Assembly: GCA_016718265.1 (NCBI GenBank)
Contig: JADKDZ010000009.1
Location: 83,609-147,608, forward strand
Length of the DNA stretch: 64,000 nucleotides
Origin: Uliginosibacterium sp.
GTDB lineage: Bacteria; Pseudomonadota; Gammaproteobacteria; Burkholderiales; Rhodocyclaceae
Direction of reading: 5' to 3'
Positions 18,501 through 26,501 of the stretch are shown piece by piece. Positions within the stretch are counted from its first letter, which is position 1, and every line of letters begins with the position of its first letter. A program made the translations under genes and the position numbers. A model generated the notes under the pieces. It ran no database searches. It saw only the letters and a program-made list of their open reading frames with translations, and had not been told where the DNA came from.

Positions 18501-19517
18501 CACTTCATCGGCTTCCCGAATGATCGCAATGAGTTGCGCATTCGCCGTAATGCCAAAACGGTATTCGAGGCCGACATCTTTGCCCTGCTGCACGCCTGGA
18601 GCGAAGTGAGCCACGAAGTCGCACGCATCCGCGACGACGCCGAATCAGCGGATCAGGAATTTGCAGGGCTGGCCGACAAGGCTGATCCGGGCATGTCGAT
18701 GCAGCTCAGTTTCGACCCGGCTGAAGACATCGCTGCGCCTTATCTGGCAAAAGCCCGGCCTAAGGTCGTGATCCTGCGTGAGCAGGGCGTCAATTCGCAG
18801 AATGAGATGGCGTCGGCCTTTGAGGCGGCGGGCTTTGCGCCGTATGACGTGCATATGTCCGACCTGATGGCCGGGCGGGTGAAACTGGCCGATTTCCACG
18901 GCCTGGCAGCCTGTGGTGGTTTTTCATACGGCGACGTGCTCGGCGCCGGGCAGGGCTGGGCGAAGTCCATCCTGTTCAACGACACGCTGCGCGAGCAGTT
19001 TGCGGGCTTCTTTGCGCGCCAGGACACCTTCGCGCTGGGCGTCTGCAACGGCTGCCAGATGATGAGCAACCTGGCCGGCATCATCCCCGGCGCGGAAGCT
19101 GGGCCGCGGTTTGCACGCAACCAGAGCGAGCAGTTCGAGGCACGCACCGCCCTGGTGGAGGTACTGGAATCACCCTCCATTCTGCTTGCAGGCATGGCGG
19201 GCAGCCGGATGCCGATCGTGGTCAGCCACGGCGAAGGTCGTGCCGACTTCGGTCAGCATGGCGATCAGGCGAAGGCGCTCGTCGCGCTGCGCTTCATCGC
19301 CAACAATGGCGAGGTGGCAAGTAACTATCCGGCCAACCCGAACGGCTCGCCTGCCGGGATTACTGGCCTGACCACGCCGGATGGCCGTTTCACGGTCATG
19401 ATGCCGCATCCGGAGCGCTGCCGCCGCACGGTGCAGATGAGCTGGGCGCCCGCCGGGCTGGGTGAAGATTCGCCCTGGATGCGCATGTTCCGCAACGCAC
19501 GTCGCTGGCTGGGCTGA
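15594..19517 (+). CDS. purL: phosphoribosylformylglycinamidine synthase (PurL, large type)
   Basis: 1307 aa, the long single-chain form usual in Proteobacteria. The enzyme converts FGAR, glutamine and ATP to FGAM in purine synthesis. The N-terminal domain is followed by two AIRS-like halves: ANSEHCRHKIFNADW near residue 210 and VETHNHPTAISPFPGASTGS near residue 290 are the signature ATP/substrate motifs. A C-terminal class I glutaminase carries its nucleophile Cys in LGVCNGCQMM, with the His/Glu pair in MPHPER. It starts at ATG 15594 and ends in a strong terminator. It appears monocistronic. Confidence 0.97.
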   Translation: MSEILKLRGAPAFSAARLSRFTDAIRAAASAVRGVCAEHWYFVEINAPLSDLERERLVDLLGAHPASPSLPVGTGLLVTPRLGTISPWSSKATDIARNCGFAKIVRIERGTMMTLDAKALDLDAVLPLLHDRMTESVLENVDAADRLFAHYAPQPLSSVDVIAGGRAALVAANVELGLALSEDEIDYLVENFVRIGRNPTDVELMMFAQANSEHCRHKIFNADWIIDGETKAKSLFGMIKDTHKATPQGTVVAYSDNAAIIEGAEIDRLYPEADGQWTYKRELTHLLAKVETHNHPTAISPFPGASTGSGGEIRDEGATGRGSRPKAGLAGFSVSNLNIPGAVQPWEKQYGKPERIASALDIMIEGPLGAAAFNNEFGRPNLTGYFRTFEQDVQGEVRGYHKPIMIAGGVGSIQAQQSEKVQFAPGTLLIQLGGPGMLIGLGGGAASSMTTGTNTADLDFASVQRGNPEIQRRAQEVIDACWQLGAKNPILAIHDVGAGGISNALPELADVSGFGAHFELREVKIEEPGMSPREIWSNEAQERYVLAIAPESLPVFEAFCARERCPFAVVGKASNDHQLVVSDSHFGNKPVDMDMKVLLGKPPKMTRDVATRAIHLPPFDVTDIDLNEAALRVLRMPAVASKSFLITIGDRSVGGLTARDQMVGPWQTPVADVAVTAMSFHGYQGEAMAMGERTPLACVSPAASGRMAIGEAITNLLAADVGAMETIKLSANWMAACGHRGEDVNLFETVKAVSDFCIGADLAIPVGKDSLSMKSSWKEGDEAKQVVSPLSLIATAFAPVGDIRKTLTPQLKIEAGVETELVLIDLGKQQHRLGGSILAQAYSSVGEHAPDIDAETLKKFVAGVQALKQDALVLAYHDRSDGGLFATLAEMAFASRSGISIELDSICYDDMLSDVDGSEKRPDMLKGRFNDRIFGALFAEELGAVIQIRRADRDKVLAVLSAAGLGAATHFIGFPNDRNELRIRRNAKTVFEADIFALLHAWSEVSHEVARIRDDAESADQEFAGLADKADPGMSMQLSFDPAEDIAAPYLAKARPKVVILREQGVNSQNEMASAFEAAGFAPYDVHMSDLMAGRVKLADFHGLAACGGFSYGDVLGAGQGWAKSILFNDTLREQFAGFFARQDTFALGVCNGCQMMSNLAGIIPGAEAGPRFARNQSEQFEARTALVEVLESPSILLAGMAGSRMPIVVSHGEGRADFGQHGDQAKALVALRFIANNGEVASNYPANPNGSPAGITGLTTPDGRFTVMMPHPERCRRTVQMSWAPAGLGEDSPWMRMFRNARRWLG

Positions 19518-19537
19518 TTCGCCAGGATCCGGAACCG

Positions 19538-19570
19538 CAAAAAGGGCCAAGCTGGCCCTTTTTGTTTTTG
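19538..19570 (+). terminator. intrinsic terminator after purL
   Basis: 12-bp perfect stem (19538-19549 with 19553-19564), 3-base loop, then TTTTTG. It lies 20 bases past the purL stop. Confidence 0.92.
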
Positions 19571-19712
19571 AGGCACTGCCCGGAGATCCGCACTGTGACT
19601 GGCTCTGCAAGGGTATGTGCCCAGACTTGTTGGGTGATGACGGTTTCAGGGCAGGGTGCCGGGAGGCCCTTGTCTGGCGCGGTGCTTCAGCCTGCTTGCG
19701 TTGGGGGGGAAA

Positions 19713-20261
19713 TCAATCAAACAAGGTTCTGGCGCCGTCAAAACGCTTGGCGTAATAGGTCATCTCGAGGGTGTCGACACGCACCTTGCCACCGGTAGAG
19801 GGGGCGTGGATGAACTTGCCGTTGCCGAGATAAATGCCCATGTGCGTATAGGACTTGCCACGGGTGTTGAAGAAGACGAGATCCGCGGGCCGCAGCGCGC
19901 TGCGCTCGATTGCGCGGGTCCGCGCTGCGATCTGTGCGGCGTTGTGCGGCAGGCGCAGGCCCGCTGCGTGCTCGACCACATAACTCACCATGCCGCTGCA
20001 ATCGAGCCCGGCATCCGGGTTTTTGCCGCCGAAGCGATAGCCGGTGTCGAGCAGGCCCAGTGCGAAAAGCACGATTTCGTTGGCTTGCGCGGTATCGGCC
20101 AGACTCAGGCGCTCGGAGGACAAGCCGGGTTTGCTGGCGGCGGGCGGAGCCTTGGCCGGTGGTGTTCTGCTCGTCGGGGCACTTGAACAGGCCGCCAGCA
20201 GCAGGCTGCAGAGCAGGGCGGCGAGCCGCAGCGAAAATGGCGTGTCGCGGTGGATGTTCAC
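19713..20261 (-). CDS. NlpC/P60 family lipoprotein, probable murein endopeptidase
   Basis: 182 aa. Lipoprotein signal peptide with lipobox LLAAC (Cys25), so it is membrane-anchored in the cell envelope. After a Pro/Ala/Ser linker comes one NlpC/P60 domain with the catalytic triad: Cys in GLDCSGMVSYV, His in YTHMGIYLG and a third His in KFIHAPS. Such enzymes cut peptide cross-links in peptidoglycan (MepS/Spr type). The start ATG overlaps the dtd stop by 4 bases, indicating coupling in one transcript with dtd and the gamma-carbonic anhydrase gene. Confidence 0.92.
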   Translation of the reverse strand: MNIHRDTPFSLRLAALLCSLLLAACSSAPTSRTPPAKAPPAASKPGLSSERLSLADTAQANEIVLFALGLLDTGYRFGGKNPDAGLDCSGMVSYVVEHAAGLRLPHNAAQIAARTRAIERSALRPADLVFFNTRGKSYTHMGIYLGNGKFIHAPSTGGKVRVDTLEMTYYAKRFDGARTLFD

Positions 20262-20695
20262 ACCTCCAGCCAGAAGGTGACCGGGCCATCATTGACCAGG
20301 CTGACCTGCATGTCGGCACCGAAACGACCGGCTTCGACTTGCGGGTGAATGCTGCGCGAATGGCGGAGCAGATGCTCGAACAACGCTTGCGCGCGGTCTG
20401 GCGGTGCGGCCGAAGAAAAGCTGGGGCGCGTGCCTTTTCTGGTGTCCGCGGCGAGGGTGAATTGCGAGACCAGCAACAGCCCGCCGCCCGTATCGCGCAG
20501 CGAGCGGTTCATGCGCTGGGCGTCGTCGGCGAACACGCGGTAGTTGAGGAGCTTCTCCAGCAGACGTTCGGCATTGTCCTCGGTGTCTTCTTTCTGGATG
20601 CCGATCAGGGCGAGCAGGCCGGTGCCTATCTCGCCGACACATTGTGCGTCGATGTGCACTGCCGCTGAACGCACGCGCTGAATCAGGGCAATCAT
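20258..20695 (-). CDS. dtd: D-aminoacyl-tRNA deacylase
   Basis: 145 aa. Dtd hydrolyses D-aminoacyl-tRNAs, protecting translation from D-amino acids. Both signature motifs are present: SQFTL (near residue 78) and the C-terminal NDGPVTFWLEV. The length is standard. Its stop overlaps the lipoprotein start, and its own ATG is 2 bases after the gamma-carbonic anhydrase stop. Confidence 0.96.
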   Translation of the reverse strand: MIALIQRVRSAAVHIDAQCVGEIGTGLLALIGIQKEDTEDNAERLLEKLLNYRVFADDAQRMNRSLRDTGGGLLLVSQFTLAADTRKGTRPSFSSAAPPDRAQALFEHLLRHSRSIHPQVEAGRFGADMQVSLVNDGPVTFWLEV

Positions 20696-20697
20696 GA

Positions 20698-21219
20698 TCA
20701 GAGCGGCTTGAGTGAGTCGCGGTACAGCCGGGCGTTGTCGATGTAGTGCTGCGCGTTGGTAAGGTGGCGGGCGATTTCTTCATCGGTCAGCTCACGGATG
20801 ATCCGTCCGGGTGTGCCGACCACGAGGGAGCGGTCCGGAATGACTTTCCCTTCGGGAATCAACGTGTTGGCGCCGATCAGGCAGTGCTTGCCGACAACGG
20901 CCCGGTTCAGCACCACGGCATTGATGCCGATCAGCGTGCTCTCGCCAATGGTGCAACCATGGAGCATGGCCATGTGGCCGATGGAAACGTGCGCGCCGAC
21001 CCGCAGCGGCACGCCCGCATCGGTATGCAGAATCGCCCCATCCTGCACATTGCTGCCTTCGCCGATCCAGATCGGGTCGTTGTCGCCCCGCAGGGTGGCG
21101 CCAAACCAGATGCTGCAGTCTGCGCCAAGCGTGACGGCACCCACCACGGTGGCGTTGTGGGCGATCCAGACGTTCTCACCGATCGTCGGTGTGCGTTCTT
21201 GGAGCGAAAAAACAGCCAT
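20698..21219 (-). CDS. gamma-carbonic anhydrase-like hexapeptide-repeat protein (YrdA/PaaY type)
   Basis: 173 aa. A left-handed beta-helix protein with hexapeptide repeats (for example IGENVWIAHNATVVG). The metal-binding histidines of the gamma-carbonic anhydrase family are seen in ILHTDAG and SIGHMAMLHGC. Many members bind zinc, but carbonic anhydrase activity is proven for few. The C-terminal helix (ELTDEEIARHLTNAQHYID) is typical. The start at 21219 begins the conserved part; the open frame extends to 21903 without similarity. First gene of a three-gene minus-strand unit with dtd and the lipoprotein. Confidence 0.9.
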   Translation of the reverse strand: MAVFSLQERTPTIGENVWIAHNATVVGAVTLGADCSIWFGATLRGDNDPIWIGEGSNVQDGAILHTDAGVPLRVGAHVSIGHMAMLHGCTIGESTLIGINAVVLNRAVVGKHCLIGANTLIPEGKVIPDRSLVVGTPGRIIRELTDEEIARHLTNAQHYIDNARLYRDSLKPL

Positions 21220-21525
21220 GGGAGGCCTCGGCTTGCTGCTGTGCGGGAAGGCGCGATGATAGCAGCCATGCGCAACAGCGCAAGAAAAGCTGGCGCATGG
21301 GGCTGCGGTGCCCGTGAACGACGAAAAAGGCGAGCGCTTTACGCGTTTTGGCTGAAGCATCGGTGAGAAGCTGCATTTATTGCGGCTTTGACGGCAGCGT
21401 TGAGCCGGAAATGCGCCGCAAAACGCTTTCCGATGCCATACTAACGCGTGAGGAAAAACGGGCCGGCTCGGCGTGCCAGTGCGGCAAGGCGTGAAGCGGT
21501 CGAGAATGAATCCGACGAGGATGAG
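21220..21525. other. intergenic region between gamma-carbonic anhydrase and FHA genes
   Basis: 306 bases between two divergent genes. Apart from the possible small reading frame at 21363-21494 listed separately, I see no RNA gene or strong promoter box; both divergent promoters must lie here. Confidence 0.5.
21363..21494 (+). CDS. possible 43-aa cysteine-motif small protein
   Basis: A GTG-started frame (21363) encodes 43 aa with a CIYC pair at the start and a CQC near the end, the spacing of a small zinc ribbon, separated by a charged helix-like stretch (EPEMRRKTLSDAILTREEKR). It has no convincing Shine-Dalgarno. It ends 31 bases before the FHA gene. It could be chance; only conservation would decide. 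Confidence 0.25.
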   Translation: MRSCIYCGFDGSVEPEMRRKTLSDAILTREEKRAGSACQCGKA

Positions 21526-22299
21526 ATGGCAAAGCTGATTTTGAGCATGGATGGCTTGGTTCTCAAGGAACTTCCGCTCGCAAAGGAGCGGACGACGATC
21601 GGCCGCAAGCCCCATAACGACATTCAGATCGACAACCTGGCGATCAGTGGTGAGCACGCGGTCATCGTGACGATCTTGAATGATGCTTTCCTGGAAGATC
21701 TGAACAGCACCAACGGGACCTATGTGAATGGGCAACCCGTCAAGAAATCCGCGCTGAAAGATAATGACGTCATCGAGCTGGGCAAGTATCGCCTGAAATT
21801 TGTGCGTGAAGACGCCACGGACTTCACTGGCCGCAGCACCTTCGAGAAAGCTTTTGTGACATCGGCTGAGGCCGCGAAGCTGGGAGCCAGCCCGCGGGCG
21901 CATACCGAAACGATGCTTGGGTTTGGCGCCGACACCTCAGGGCTTGATAGCCCGACCGTCGCGGCGGGCTGGGAGCCGCCGGCGCCGGGCGCCGAAACCT
22001 TGCCGCCCGGGCAGGGGAATGAGTTCTTGGGCGTGGTGCAGATCATCAGCGGCCGCAATACCGGTCGCGAGCTTCAATTGTCGAAATCGCTCACCACGCT
22101 GGGCAAGCCGGGCACACAGGTCGCGGTGATTACGCGTCGCCCGCATGGCTACTTCATCACCCATGTGGAGGGAGACTCCTTCCCGATCCTGAACGGCAAG
22201 CAACTCGATGCGCAGGCGCACTTGCTCGCCGATCGTGACGTGTTCGAAATTGCCGGGGTGAAAATGTGTTTTTATCTCAAGGCAATTGCGGCAGGATGA
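21526..22299 (+). CDS. FHA-domain protein with a second, degenerate FHA-like domain
   Basis: 257 aa. Residues 1-95 are a canonical FHA phosphothreonine-binding domain with the key residues R27, S41, H44 and N63-G64-T65. A flexible Pro/Ala/Thr-rich linker (about 96-165) contains an ETM-type threonine segment (HTETMLG, 126-132). Residues 170-255 look like a second FHA sandwich (TTLGKPG, then ILNGKQL) that has lost the phosphate-binding Arg. It is the first gene of a run with the MBL hydrolase and the GAF-GspE ATPase. The ATG at 21526 has GAGG upstream; the frame is open to 21448. No kinase gene is in the window. Confidence 0.87.
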   Translation: MAKLILSMDGLVLKELPLAKERTTIGRKPHNDIQIDNLAISGEHAVIVTILNDAFLEDLNSTNGTYVNGQPVKKSALKDNDVIELGKYRLKFVREDATDFTGRSTFEKAFVTSAEAAKLGASPRAHTETMLGFGADTSGLDSPTVAAGWEPPAPGAETLPPGQGNEFLGVVQIISGRNTGRELQLSKSLTTLGKPGTQVAVITRRPHGYFITHVEGDSFPILNGKQLDAQAHLLADRDVFEIAGVKMCFYLKAIAAG

Positions 22300-22408
22300 G
22301 CGCTTCCCTGCCGGGCGTTCCAGCAGGCGCTGCTGACGCAAAGTGACGCTCCGCGTTCTCGGTTGAAGAGAAAGCCGACGCGCGACGCAACCGGGCATAG
22401 GAGTCCCG

Positions 22409-23242
22409 ATGGAAATCAGGGTGCTGGGCTGTAGCGGGGGGATTGGCGGCGCGGCGCGGCGTACCACGGCGTTCTGCGTTGACACCGACATCCTGATCGA
22501 CTGCGGGACGGGCGTCGGCGATCTGCCGTTCGAGGCTTTGGTCGGCCTGGACCATGTATTTCTGACCCACGCTCACCTCGACCACATTGCGCTGCTGCCG
22601 ATGCTGATCGATAGCACGATGAGCGAGCGAACCCATCCGCTGATGGTGTATGGCTTGCCAGAGACGCTCGACGTGTTGCGGCGCCATATCTTCAATTGGG
22701 CAATCTGGCCGGACTTTACACGCTTGCCTAGCGCCGAGGCGCCCGCCTTGCGGCTGGTGCCGGTGGTGCACGGGCAGACGCTTGATCTGGACGGGCGCAG
22801 GATTCAGGTTTTGCCCGCCCGCCACTCCGTGCCGGCCGCAGGCTACTACTTGCAGTGTGGGGACGCCGGGTTTGCGTTTACCGGGGACACTACCGTGTGT
22901 TCCTCACTGCTTGCGGCGCTCAACGCCTTGCCGAACTTGCGCTATCTGGTCGTCGAAACTGCGTTCCCCGAAGCCATGCGCGCCCGCGCCGAGGCGTCTA
23001 GCCATCTTCATCCCGAGGCGTTGGGGCATTTTCTGTCGGCTCTATCGGGTTCGCCGGATGTCTATGTGACACATCTGAAGCCGAACTGCGAAGGTGCGGC
23101 GTGCGCGGAAATTGTGGCGCTGGACTGTACTCCTCCGCCGCGGTTTCTGCAGCCCGGACAGATATTCCGCTTGGCAGTCGGCAAGGGCAGAGACCGGGAG
23201 ACGCGTGAGTCTCTTGCGTCCGTGGATGCAGGGCGCGCTTAG
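22409..23242 (+). CDS. metallo-beta-lactamase-fold hydrolase, cyclic-nucleotide phosphodiesterase-like
   Basis: 277 aa. It carries the MBL metal motif H54-x-H56-x-D58-H59 (THAHLDH), a later Asp in FTGDTT and a His in VTHLKPN. The N-terminus MEIRVLGCSGG and the overall layout resemble class II 3',5'-cyclic-nucleotide phosphodiesterases and RNase Z-type hydrolases, so a cAMP/cGMP-degrading role is possible but not shown. AGGAG stands 6 bases before the ATG. It sits between the FHA gene and the GAF-GspE gene, all plus strand, gaps 109 and 74 bases. Confidence 0.85.
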   Translation: MEIRVLGCSGGIGGAARRTTAFCVDTDILIDCGTGVGDLPFEALVGLDHVFLTHAHLDHIALLPMLIDSTMSERTHPLMVYGLPETLDVLRRHIFNWAIWPDFTRLPSAEAPALRLVPVVHGQTLDLDGRRIQVLPARHSVPAAGYYLQCGDAGFAFTGDTTVCSSLLAALNALPNLRYLVVETAFPEAMRARAEASSHLHPEALGHFLSALSGSPDVYVTHLKPNCEGAACAEIVALDCTPPPRFLQPGQIFRLAVGKGRDRETRESLASVDAGRA

Positions 23243-23316
23243 CGAGTGACTCGCCTGTTGGTGCGGTAAGATCGCCACTTGTTTTCGGGTATTCCGTAGC
23301 TTGTTTCGGGGGCACT

Positions 23317-25665
23317 ATGAGTAGTGGCAGTGGGGGTCGTGGTCTGGCGCGTCGCTTGGCATTCTTCAAAAGTCTTCAGGCCTTGAACGCCCGCATCCAT
23401 GCGGCAGAAGACATCGATCAGATCATCGCCAGCGTGTCGGAAGAGATCTGTGATGCTTTTGGTGCCGCGCGGCTGACGGTCTACCTCGTCGACGACACCC
23501 GCACCTATATCACCGCCAAGCTCCACACTGGTATGACTTCCGGTGTTCCCATCCGGCTGCCGATCTCCGAGAAGAGCGTGGCAGGCTTTTGTGCCATGAA
23601 GCGCCAGACCCTGAACATCCGGAATGTCTATAACGACGAGGAGCTGAAACGGTACTCGTCTAACATCCAGTTTCGCAAGGATGTCGATGAACGCAGCGGT
23701 TTTCGCTGCAAGCAGATGCTCGTCGCGCCGATGTGCGAGACCGACGGGGGGGATGTGCTCGGTGTGCTTCAACTCCTTAATACCCTGGACGACGAGCCTT
23801 TTTCGGCGACCGATGAGGAGGGCTTGCAAGCATTGGCGCTGACCTTTGCGACGGCCTTCGCCAAGCGGCTCAAAGCAAGCTCGCCGCTGCGTTCGCGCTA
23901 CCACCACCTGGAGCGCATCGGGCGGATCAGCGAGGCAGATCTGGCCTCAAGCGCCGAGGAGGCAAGACGTGGTGGGCGCTCGCAAGAGTCGATCCTGATG
24001 GAGACGTATGCGTTCAGCGTGCGGGATCTGGGCGAGTCGATGGCGTATTTCTTCGGCGTGCCCTACGAGCCTTTCAAGCTGGATCGCATCAAGCCGGTCG
24101 AGCTGCTCCGCAATATCAAGCGGGAGTACGCGGTGCTCAGTGGCTGGCTGCCGCTCGAAGAGAATCAGGATGGCATCGTGGTCGTTACGATGAATCCCGA
24201 GCAAGTCATTGGTTCTCGCGTGGCGGTAAACGTCTTTCCAGGTGCGAATCTGGTCTATCGTGTCACGACTGAGCGCGAGTTCGAGCAAACCGTCTCGCAG
24301 TATTTCGATGCGGCGCTGGATGAAGCGAGTGTGGGCGATCTGCTCTCCGACATGTCTGACGAGGCGGAGTTGCCGACCATGTCGGATGACATGAATGCTG
24401 CCTCAGAGAACGAGCTGGTCAAACTCGTGAACCGGATCATCGTGGATGCCCATCGCCAGGGCGCCTCCGATATTCACATCGAGCCGCGCCCGGGCAAAGA
24501 GAAAACCCTGGTGCGGTTCCGCAAGGATGGCTCGCTGGTGACCTATATCGAGGTGCCGGCGGCCTACCGCGCCGCGATGGTGGCCCGCATCAAGATCATG
24601 TGCGACCTGGACATCTCTGAGCGGCGCAAACCGCAGGATGGCAAGATCAAGTTTCGCAAGTATGCGCCGCTGGATATCGAGCTGCGGGTCGCCACGATTC
24701 CCACCGCGGGCGGCCTTGAAGATGTGGTGATGCGTCTGCTCTCGCAAGGCGAGCCCATTCCGGTCGACCGATTGGCGCTGTCGGACAATAATCTTGAGCG
24801 ATTGAAGGCCACGATCACCAAGCCGTATGGCATTTTTTTCGTGTGTGGCCCAACCGGCTCGGGGAAAACCACGACTCTTCACTCCATCCTCAAATACATC
24901 AATACGACGGAAACGAAGATCTGGACCGCAGAGGACCCGGTTGAAATCACGCAGCGGGGCTTGCGCCAGGTGCAGATCAACCGCAAGGCCGGGCTGGATT
25001 TTCCGACCATCATGCGGTCGTTTCTGCGTGCCGACCCGGACGTCATCATGGTGGGTGAGATGCGCGACGCCGAAACGGTGTCGATTGGTCTGGAGGCGTC
25101 GCTGACCGGGCACCTTGTACTGTCTACCCTGCATACCAATAGTGCGCCCGAATCGGTGGTACGCCTGCTCGACATGGGAATGGATCCGTTCAATTTTGCC
25201 GACGCCTTGCTTGGGGTGCTGGCGCAGCGCTTGGCCAAGCGCCTGTGCTCGAATTGCCGCACGCCATACATCGCGTCGCAGGCTGAGATTGATCAATTGC
25301 TGGATGAGTACGCCGAGGATCTGCGCAAGACGCCGGCATTCAACCTGAATCCGGACGCTGCGCGCAAAGCTCTGCTGGAAGACTGGCAGAACCGCTATGC
25401 GGACGACCAGAAACGTTTTACCTTGTATAAGCCCGTGGGTTGCGACGAATGCAGTGGCGGTGGCTATCGCGGACGCGTTGGATTGCACGAACTCATGCTC
25501 GGCTCTGATGACATCCGCAAGATGATCCAGACGCGCGCGCTCGTATCAGACTTGCTGGTCACGGCGCTGGAAGAGGGCATGCGAACCCTGCGGCAGGACG
25601 GGATAGAGAAAGTACTTGGCGGCTATACCGATATGGTGCAGGTGCGCAAAGTCTGCATCCGCTGA
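23317..25665 (+). CDS. GspE/PilB-family secretion ATPase with N-terminal GAF domain
   Basis: 782 aa. Residues about 20-190 are a GAF domain, unusual for this family and suggesting small-molecule control. A middle region (210-330) corresponds to the GspE N-terminal/MshEN part. The ATPase domain (about 360-650) has Walker A GPTGSGKT (511-518), the Asp box region ADPDVIMVGEMRD and the His box TGHLVLSTLHTNSA. Zinc cysteines C644/C647 and C709/C712 form the tetracysteine motif of GspE/PilB. Such ATPases power type II secretion or type IV pilus assembly, but no inner-membrane platform (PilC/GspF), pilin or secretin gene is adjacent. Confidence 0.92.
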   Translation: MSSGSGGRGLARRLAFFKSLQALNARIHAAEDIDQIIASVSEEICDAFGAARLTVYLVDDTRTYITAKLHTGMTSGVPIRLPISEKSVAGFCAMKRQTLNIRNVYNDEELKRYSSNIQFRKDVDERSGFRCKQMLVAPMCETDGGDVLGVLQLLNTLDDEPFSATDEEGLQALALTFATAFAKRLKASSPLRSRYHHLERIGRISEADLASSAEEARRGGRSQESILMETYAFSVRDLGESMAYFFGVPYEPFKLDRIKPVELLRNIKREYAVLSGWLPLEENQDGIVVVTMNPEQVIGSRVAVNVFPGANLVYRVTTEREFEQTVSQYFDAALDEASVGDLLSDMSDEAELPTMSDDMNAASENELVKLVNRIIVDAHRQGASDIHIEPRPGKEKTLVRFRKDGSLVTYIEVPAAYRAAMVARIKIMCDLDISERRKPQDGKIKFRKYAPLDIELRVATIPTAGGLEDVVMRLLSQGEPIPVDRLALSDNNLERLKATITKPYGIFFVCGPTGSGKTTTLHSILKYINTTETKIWTAEDPVEITQRGLRQVQINRKAGLDFPTIMRSFLRADPDVIMVGEMRDAETVSIGLEASLTGHLVLSTLHTNSAPESVVRLLDMGMDPFNFADALLGVLAQRLAKRLCSNCRTPYIASQAEIDQLLDEYAEDLRKTPAFNLNPDAARKALLEDWQNRYADDQKRFTLYKPVGCDECSGGGYRGRVGLHELMLGSDDIRKMIQTRALVSDLLVTALEEGMRTLRQDGIEKVLGGYTDMVQVRKVCIR

Positions 25666-25740
25666 GGCGGGCAAAGGGAAGTCAGATCAAGTACTTCCTC
25701 TTGCAGGTGTCGTCTATCGAGCCGGTCTTCGTCCAGAGCT

Positions 25741-26418
25741 TCAAGACTTTGTCGCCGCTTCCCACTGCTGGCGAATGGCCTGTAAGCCGCCCCAGGTAAA
25801 GTCGGTAATGTGCCGCGTGGTATTGGGGATGAGGCTCTTGTCGTTGATGATTGCCGGGTCGACGCCACTGACCACGGCGCGCGCCTGAGCGTACATCGCG
25901 CACTGGCCGAGCAGCGAACATACCGAGCGATTGACAGCCACCTGGGGAACGGCGGGGCCAAGAATCTCGCCGAACAAGGCCTGCAGGCTCCCCGCGAGCG
26001 GGAGGGTGAATTGCCGGATGATTTCTTCCAGTGCAGGCGTCGGGTTGCTCATTTCCCGCATCAGCAGTTGCGGGACCTGATTGGCAGGCTCCTGGCCCAG
26101 GTGGAGCTGCAGGATGTCCGCGATCACAAACTCCAGGCGTGTGCGCAGTGGCACCGCACTCAACTCAGGCAAGTCGGGCGGCAGATGCTGCTGCGACAAG
26201 CGCACGTGATGGTGCAATACCGCAAGGTAGAGCCCTTCTTTGCTGCCGAAGTGATAGTTGATTGCCGAAAGCCGTAAACCCGAGCGTCGGGCGATTTCCT
26301 GCACGCGTGCGGTGCGGAAACCATCGGCGAGAAACACTTCAGTTGCTGCTTCGAGTAGTCGCGCTCTGGTTTCTTCGCCGGCGATATTGTTGGGGGCAGT
26401 TGCGTGTCTGAACATCAT
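25741..26418 (-). CDS. TetR/AcrR-family transcriptional regulator (CecR/YbiH-like C-terminus)
   Basis: 225 aa. TetR helix-turn-helix at about residues 14-60 (EETRARLLEAATEVFLADGF, then LSAINYHFGSKEGLYLAVL). The long C-terminal ligand domain with MREMSNPTPALEEIIRQF resembles the CecR/DUF1956 group. It is a clear paralogue of the next gene (26502-27182), sharing most of the DNA-binding helix and the tail DFTWGGLQAIRQQWE. No efflux or enzyme gene is next to it, so the target is unknown. Confidence 0.9.
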   Translation of the reverse strand: MMFRHATAPNNIAGEETRARLLEAATEVFLADGFRTARVQEIARRSGLRLSAINYHFGSKEGLYLAVLHHHVRLSQQHLPPDLPELSAVPLRTRLEFVIADILQLHLGQEPANQVPQLLMREMSNPTPALEEIIRQFTLPLAGSLQALFGEILGPAVPQVAVNRSVCSLLGQCAMYAQARAVVSGVDPAIINDKSLIPNTTRHITDFTWGGLQAIRQQWEAATKS

Positions 26419-26501
26419 TGTCGTCGTGCAAAAGGCTGGAGTTTAGCAATTCGTACCGTCAGCGGTGACCGGATCCGCCAGTCGGCCAGAATCTGCCTGG
26501 G

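Noticed and set aside
21220..21903. N-terminal extension of the gamma-carbonic anhydrase gene to 21903
   Set aside because: The extra 228 residues have no similarity to the family and run antisense into the FHA gene; the conserved protein starts at 21219.
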